Source of the DNA: Natronorubrum halalkaliphilum
Lineage (GTDB): Archaea > Halobacteriota > Halobacteria > Halobacteriales > Natrialbaceae
Assembly (NCBI RefSeq): GCF_009834785.1
Contig: NZ_WUYX01000029.1
Coordinates: 116,611 to 180,610, forward strand
DNA length: 64,000 bases
Direction: 5' to 3'
Of this stretch, positions 60,628 through 64,000 are shown piece after piece. Each line of letters opens with the position of its first letter. The stretch's first letter is position 1. Both the position numbers and the translations under genes were made by a program. The notes beneath the pieces are model-generated. The model did no database searches. It had not been told where the DNA came from and saw only the letters and a program-made list of their open reading frames with translations.

Positions 60628-62058
60628 ATGAGTTCCGATCAAGACCACCTAAAAGAGACAGACACCGAGGCCCGCTTCGAGTTCAAGAAAGAGGAGAACT
60701 CCGCAGTCCGATCCGACAAGGGCCTGACCGAGGAGGTCATCCGCATGATCTCCGACGACAAGGACGAGCCCGACTGGATGCTCGAGCGGCGTCTCCGCGC
60801 GCTCGAACAGTACCAGAACATGCCGATGCCGACCGACTGGCCCGGCATGCCGGATCTCTCCGAGCTAGACGTCGAAGAGATCATTCCCTACATCCGCCCG
60901 GACGTCGACAAGCGCGAAGGCGTCGACGACTGGACGGAACTCCCCGACGAGATCAAGGACACCTTCGACAAACTGGGCATCCCGGAAGCCGAGAAGAACG
61001 CCCTCTCGGGCGTCGGCGCCCAGTACGAGTCGGAAGTCGTCTACCAGAACATGCAGGAGCAGTGGGAGGAGAAGGGCGTCATCTTCATGAACATGGACCG
61101 CGCGGTCCAGGAACACCCCGAGCTCGTCAAAGAGCACTTCATGACGACCTGCGTCCCGCCGAGCGACAACAAGTTCGCGGCGCTGCACGGCGCCGTCTGG
61201 TCCGGCGGCTCGTTCGTCTACGTTCCGGAAGACGTCACCGTCGAAATGCCAGTGCAGGCCTACTTCCGCATGAATTCGGAAGGGATGGGCCAGTTCGAAC
61301 ACACGCTCATCGTCGCCGAGGAAGGCTCCGAGGTTCACTACATCGAGGGCTGTTCCGCACCGAAGTACGGCACCCACAACCTCCACTCCGGCGGCGTCGA
61401 GGTCTTCGTCGGCGAAGACGCTCACGTCCAGTACTCGACCGTCCAGAACTGGTCGAAGAACACGTTCAACCTGAACACCAAGCGTGCCATCTGCGAAGAA
61501 AACGGCACGATGGAGTGGGTCTCGGGCAGCATGGGTTCGAAAGCGACCATGCTCTATCCGTGTACGATCCTCAAGGGTCGCGGCTCCACGGACACCCACA
61601 TCACCATCGCCTTCGCGGGCGAGGGCCAGGACATCGACACCGGCGCGAAGGTCTACCACAACGCGCCCGATACGAGTTCGACCATCGAGTCCAAGTCGAT
61701 CTCCAAGGACGGCGGCCGCACCAACTACCGCGGCCTCGTCCACATCGCCGATGGCGCCGAGAACTCCTCCACCGCCGTCGAGTGTGACGCGCTGATGTTC
61801 GACAACGAGTCCACCTCGGACACCATGCCGTACATGGAAATCGAGGAGTCGAAGGTCGACGTCGCCCACGAGGCGACCGTCGGCAAGATCGGCGACGAGG
61901 ACATCTTCTACCTCCAGTCCCGCGGACTGGACGACGACGACGCCAAGAAGATGATCGTCGCCGGCTTCATCGAGCCGATCACGGAGGAACTGCCGATCGA
62001 ATACGCGGTCGAACTCAACCGCCTCATCGAACTCGAGATGGAGGGGAGCCTCGGATAA
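60628..62058 (+). CDS. sufB: Fe-S assembly scaffold SufB
   Basis: A 476-residue core scaffold subunit. FEFKKEENSAVRSDKGLTEEVIRMISDDKDEPDWMLERRLRALEQY is the usual beginning, followed by the beta-helix core: VPEDVTVEMPVQAYFRMNSEGMGQFEHTLIVAEEGSEVHYIEGCSAP, NTKRAICEENGTMEWVSGSMGSKATMLYPC and KGRGSTDTHITIAFAGEGQDIDTGAKVYHNAPDTSS. The Cys residues of the nascent-cluster site (in EGCSAP and TAVECDALM) are present. It starts 60 bp after sufC and stops one base before sufD's ATG. Confidence 0.95.
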   Translation: MSSDQDHLKETDTEARFEFKKEENSAVRSDKGLTEEVIRMISDDKDEPDWMLERRLRALEQYQNMPMPTDWPGMPDLSELDVEEIIPYIRPDVDKREGVDDWTELPDEIKDTFDKLGIPEAEKNALSGVGAQYESEVVYQNMQEQWEEKGVIFMNMDRAVQEHPELVKEHFMTTCVPPSDNKFAALHGAVWSGGSFVYVPEDVTVEMPVQAYFRMNSEGMGQFEHTLIVAEEGSEVHYIEGCSAPKYGTHNLHSGGVEVFVGEDAHVQYSTVQNWSKNTFNLNTKRAICEENGTMEWVSGSMGSKATMLYPCTILKGRGSTDTHITIAFAGEGQDIDTGAKVYHNAPDTSSTIESKSISKDGGRTNYRGLVHIADGAENSSTAVECDALMFDNESTSDTMPYMEIEESKVDVAHEATVGKIGDEDIFYLQSRGLDDDDAKKMIVAGFIEPITEELPIEYAVELNRLIELEMEGSLG

Positions 62059-62059
62059 T

Positions 62060-63280
62060 ATGAGCGCAGGAACACAGGTACACGCCAATCTGACGGAGGA
62101 ACAGGTACGCGAAATCTCGGGCGATCTCGACGAGCCAGACTGGCTCCTGGAGACCCGTCTCGAAGCGCTCGCCGCGCTCGAGGAACTCGACATGCCGGAC
62201 GTCATCCGGACGCCGGGTCGGGACTGGACGAACCTCCACGAACTCGACTTCGAGTCGCTCGTGGATCCGCTGAACGCAGCGGAGAACAAGGATCAGGTCG
62301 GTCCCGAGGACGTCGATGTGCTCCCGTGGGCCGACGCCGTACAGGAACACGAGGACCTCCTGCAGGAACACTTCGGCTCCGTCGTCGACCCACAGGAGAA
62401 CTACCTGACCGCGCTCTCCACGGCGCTGTTTAGCACCGGGACAGTCATCTACGTTCCCGAAGGGGTCGACGCCGAGGACGTCACCGTCCGGACCGAGCAG
62501 AACTCCCGCTCGCTGTTCAACTACACGCTCGTGGTTACTGAGGAGTCGAGTTCCGTCACGATCCTCGAACGCCAGTCCACCGGCGAAGAGCAGGCCGAGC
62601 AGTACTACAGCGGCATCGTCGAAATCGCCGCCGGCGAGAACAGCTACGTTCAGTACGGAAGCCTCCAGAACCTCTCGGAGGAGGCCTACAACTTCACCCT
62701 CAAGCGCGGCGTCACGGACACCTACTCCACGATCGACTGGATCGAGGGTAACATCGGGACGCAGCTGACGAAAACGGAGGTCTCGACGCTGCTCGAGGGC
62801 GACTCCTCGGAGACGCAGATCGTCGGCGCCTTCTACGGTCACAACGATCAGCACTTCGACCTCGACGTGAAAGTGTGGCACCGCGCCGAGCACACGACGG
62901 CCGACCTCGTCACCCGCGGCGTCACCGACGACGTCGCCCGTTCGGTGTACGAGGGCGTTCAGGACGTCGGTCGCGACGCCTGGGACACCAGCTCCTACCA
63001 GCGCGAAAACACGCTGATGCTTTCCGACGAAAGCGAGGCCGACGCCTCGCCGAAGCTGATCATCAACAACCACGACACCGAGGCCAGCCACTCCGCGACG
63101 GTTGGCCAGATCGACGAGGAAGATCTGCTCTACATGACCTCCCGCGGTGTCGACCCGCGATCGGCCCGCAACATGCTCGTCGAGGGCTTCTTCGTGCCCG
63201 TCCTCGAGGAAGTCGACGTCGACGAACTGCGCGAGGATCTCGTGGAACTGATCGGTGCGCGACTCCGCCAGCGCGAGTAG
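62060..63280 (+). CDS. sufD: Fe-S assembly protein SufD
   Basis: A 406-residue paralogue of SufB that forms the SufB-SufC2-SufD complex. It has the N-terminal helical segment (VREISGDLDEPDWLLETRLEALAALEELDMPD) and the beta-helix core (VIYVPEGVDAEDVTVRTEQNSRSLFNYTLVVTEESSSVTILERQ, TKTEVSTLLEGDSSETQIVGAFYGHNDQHFDLDVKVWH). The C-terminus has the conserved HSATVGQIDEEDLLYMTSRGVDPRSARNMLVEGFF. It starts one base after sufB stop. No suf cysteine desulfurase gene (sufS) is in the window, as is usual in haloarchaea. Confidence 0.94.
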   Translation: MSAGTQVHANLTEEQVREISGDLDEPDWLLETRLEALAALEELDMPDVIRTPGRDWTNLHELDFESLVDPLNAAENKDQVGPEDVDVLPWADAVQEHEDLLQEHFGSVVDPQENYLTALSTALFSTGTVIYVPEGVDAEDVTVRTEQNSRSLFNYTLVVTEESSSVTILERQSTGEEQAEQYYSGIVEIAAGENSYVQYGSLQNLSEEAYNFTLKRGVTDTYSTIDWIEGNIGTQLTKTEVSTLLEGDSSETQIVGAFYGHNDQHFDLDVKVWHRAEHTTADLVTRGVTDDVARSVYEGVQDVGRDAWDTSSYQRENTLMLSDESEADASPKLIINNHDTEASHSATVGQIDEEDLLYMTSRGVDPRSARNMLVEGFFVPVLEEVDVDELREDLVELIGARLRQRE

Positions 63281-63469
63281 CGACGCCCCGTTCTTTTTCG
63301 AGTCGGTTTCTCGAGTCGTGTTTCTGCCCCGTACCGATCGGAAGCCACGGCTCTGCGCAGCGTCGTCCGGACTCGAGGTCGACGGCCGTCTCTTCTCTCT
63401 GCCAACCGGACGGTCGTCATGGTCGCGTCTGACGACGACTTTTATACACGGACCGGGTACCCGGGTACG

Positions 63470-63982
63470 ATGCGGGCCCTCTCCATCGAACTCGAGGACG
63501 AACTCGTCGATGTACTCGAGACCGAACGGGAACTGTTCGGGTTCGAGAGTCGCCAGGCGTACGTGCGATGGATTGTCGAACACCGGGGATCGATCGAAGC
63601 GGAGCAAGGGAAAGGGCAAGAACGGGACCAAGAGCAAACCCGGGACACGGCCCGGGCAGGTGAGAGGTCAGCAGCGTTACCGACCGGTTCGAACCGGGAC
63701 GGCACCGAGAGCGGACGACACGGTGACTGTACCGGGGACGACAGCGACACCCCGGCAGCCGATTCCCGAGCAACCGACGAATCCGTACTCGAGGTCCATG
63801 GCTCTCCGCGAACGGTTCGACAGGGTCCGGACTCGAAAATCCGTCCGGACGACGAGACGACGGACGCGACCGCGGCGTCGGAGTCCTCCGAGACGGCGAC
63901 TGACTCGCAATCGACATGCCTTGTTTTGCCGCCGAATGACGACAGTCTCAGACGCTCTCACGGTTATCTTCCGTCAGATTAA
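63470..63982 (+). CDS. CopG-like ribbon-helix-helix protein with long disordered tail
   Basis: About 170 residues from ATG 63470. The first 45, MRALSIELEDELVDVLETER then LFGFESRQAYVRWIVEHRGSI, form a ribbon-helix-helix DNA-binding unit as in CopG-type regulators. The remaining 125 residues are low-complexity, rich in Asp, Ser, Thr, Arg and Glu, and probably disordered; no second domain is seen. A TATA-like TTTATAC at 63441-63447 lies 23 bases before the start, so the mRNA is likely leaderless. The longer frame from 63419 adds 17 residues without support. Target unknown. Confidence 0.72.
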   Translation: MRALSIELEDELVDVLETERELFGFESRQAYVRWIVEHRGSIEAEQGKGQERDQEQTRDTARAGERSAALPTGSNRDGTESGRHGDCTGDDSDTPAADSRATDESVLEVHGSPRTVRQGPDSKIRPDDETTDATAASESSETATDSQSTCLVLPPNDDSLRRSHGYLPSD

Positions 63983-64000
63983 CCGGGAAATGGACGCCGT

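Noticed and set aside
60865..62289. 474-codon minus-strand ORF over sufB/sufD
   Set aside because: Antisense shadow; SufB and SufD are full-length and conserved on the + strand.
1..64000. tRNA, rRNA or snoRNA genes
   Set aside because: I scanned the intergenic stretches for cloverleaf-like GG...TTCGA...CCA patterns and saw none convincing; a covariance search (tRNAscan-SE, Infernal) would settle it.

Overview
The window is chromosomal DNA from a haloarchaeon, most likely one of the Natrialbales (Natrinema, Haloterrigena or Natrialba type); the genus is an inference. The signs are high GC with strong GC3 bias, very frequent CTCGAG, highly acidic proteins, Tat-type lipoprotein signals (RR plus lipobox), and archaeal genes such as a two-subunit KorAB, Rpo12, L37Ae, prefoldin beta, Pcc1, PAN, Mre11/Rad50, TruD, Pth2 and ThiR. 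No rRNA, tRNA, CRISPR array or complete insertion sequence was recognised.

Layout. 0-9.8 kb: a lone response regulator, korAB (2-oxoacid:ferredoxin oxidoreductase), an Lrp regulator, an SRPBCC protein, a NosL-like lipoprotein, two divergent DMT transporters, a winged-helix protein, and a BKACE enzyme preceded by a frameshifted four-Cys small protein. 10-16.5 kb: two paralogous thioredoxin-fold proteins around a methyltransferase, then a 1403-residue protein that joins about 1000 residues of HEAT repeats to a PQQ-type beta-propeller. 16.6-24.6 kb: topoisomerase I, a serine hydrolase, a MATE exporter, a flippase and an FxLYD lipoprotein. 24.8-31 kb: thi4 and thiR (thiamine synthesis and its regulator), an epimerase, a thioesterase, a methyltransferase and dcd. 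31-38.5 kb: conserved haloarchaeal proteins, pth2, two PRC-barrel-like paralogues, truD, surE and a DUF2103 protein. 38.5-42 kb: L37Ae-rpo12-pcc1, a P19-like lipoprotein and prefoldin beta-DUF3194. 42-47.7 kb: hflX, a DUF418 protein, an NmrA-like protein and guaAa. 47.9-63.3 kb: a cluster I recognise from other haloarchaea, pan - HTH - mre11 - rad50 - three small conserved genes - polB (with an intein) - sufCBD. The window ends with a CopG-like protein.

How the genes work together. Most are housekeeping. The clearest functional groups are korAB (ferredoxin-linked oxidation), thi4/thiR (thiamine precursor synthesis under ThiN-domain control), L37Ae/Rpo12/Pcc1 (translation, transcription, tRNA modification), Mre11-Rad50 followed by PolB (repair and replication), and sufCBD (Fe-S assembly) behind a perfect 20-bp palindrome.

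Points worth a second look: the HEAT-PQQ fusion; a 1-bp frameshift in a T5 run that removes a four-Cys protein coupled to BKACE; a 108-bp hairpin element with 15-bp terminal repeats and TAA duplications that supplies TATA-like sequence to dcd; a 29-bp repeat whose first base completes the stop codon of two unrelated genes; a redoxin paralogue that lost one active-site Cys; an L37Ae without zinc-finger cysteines; and a PolB intein ending Gly-Gln instead of His-Asn.
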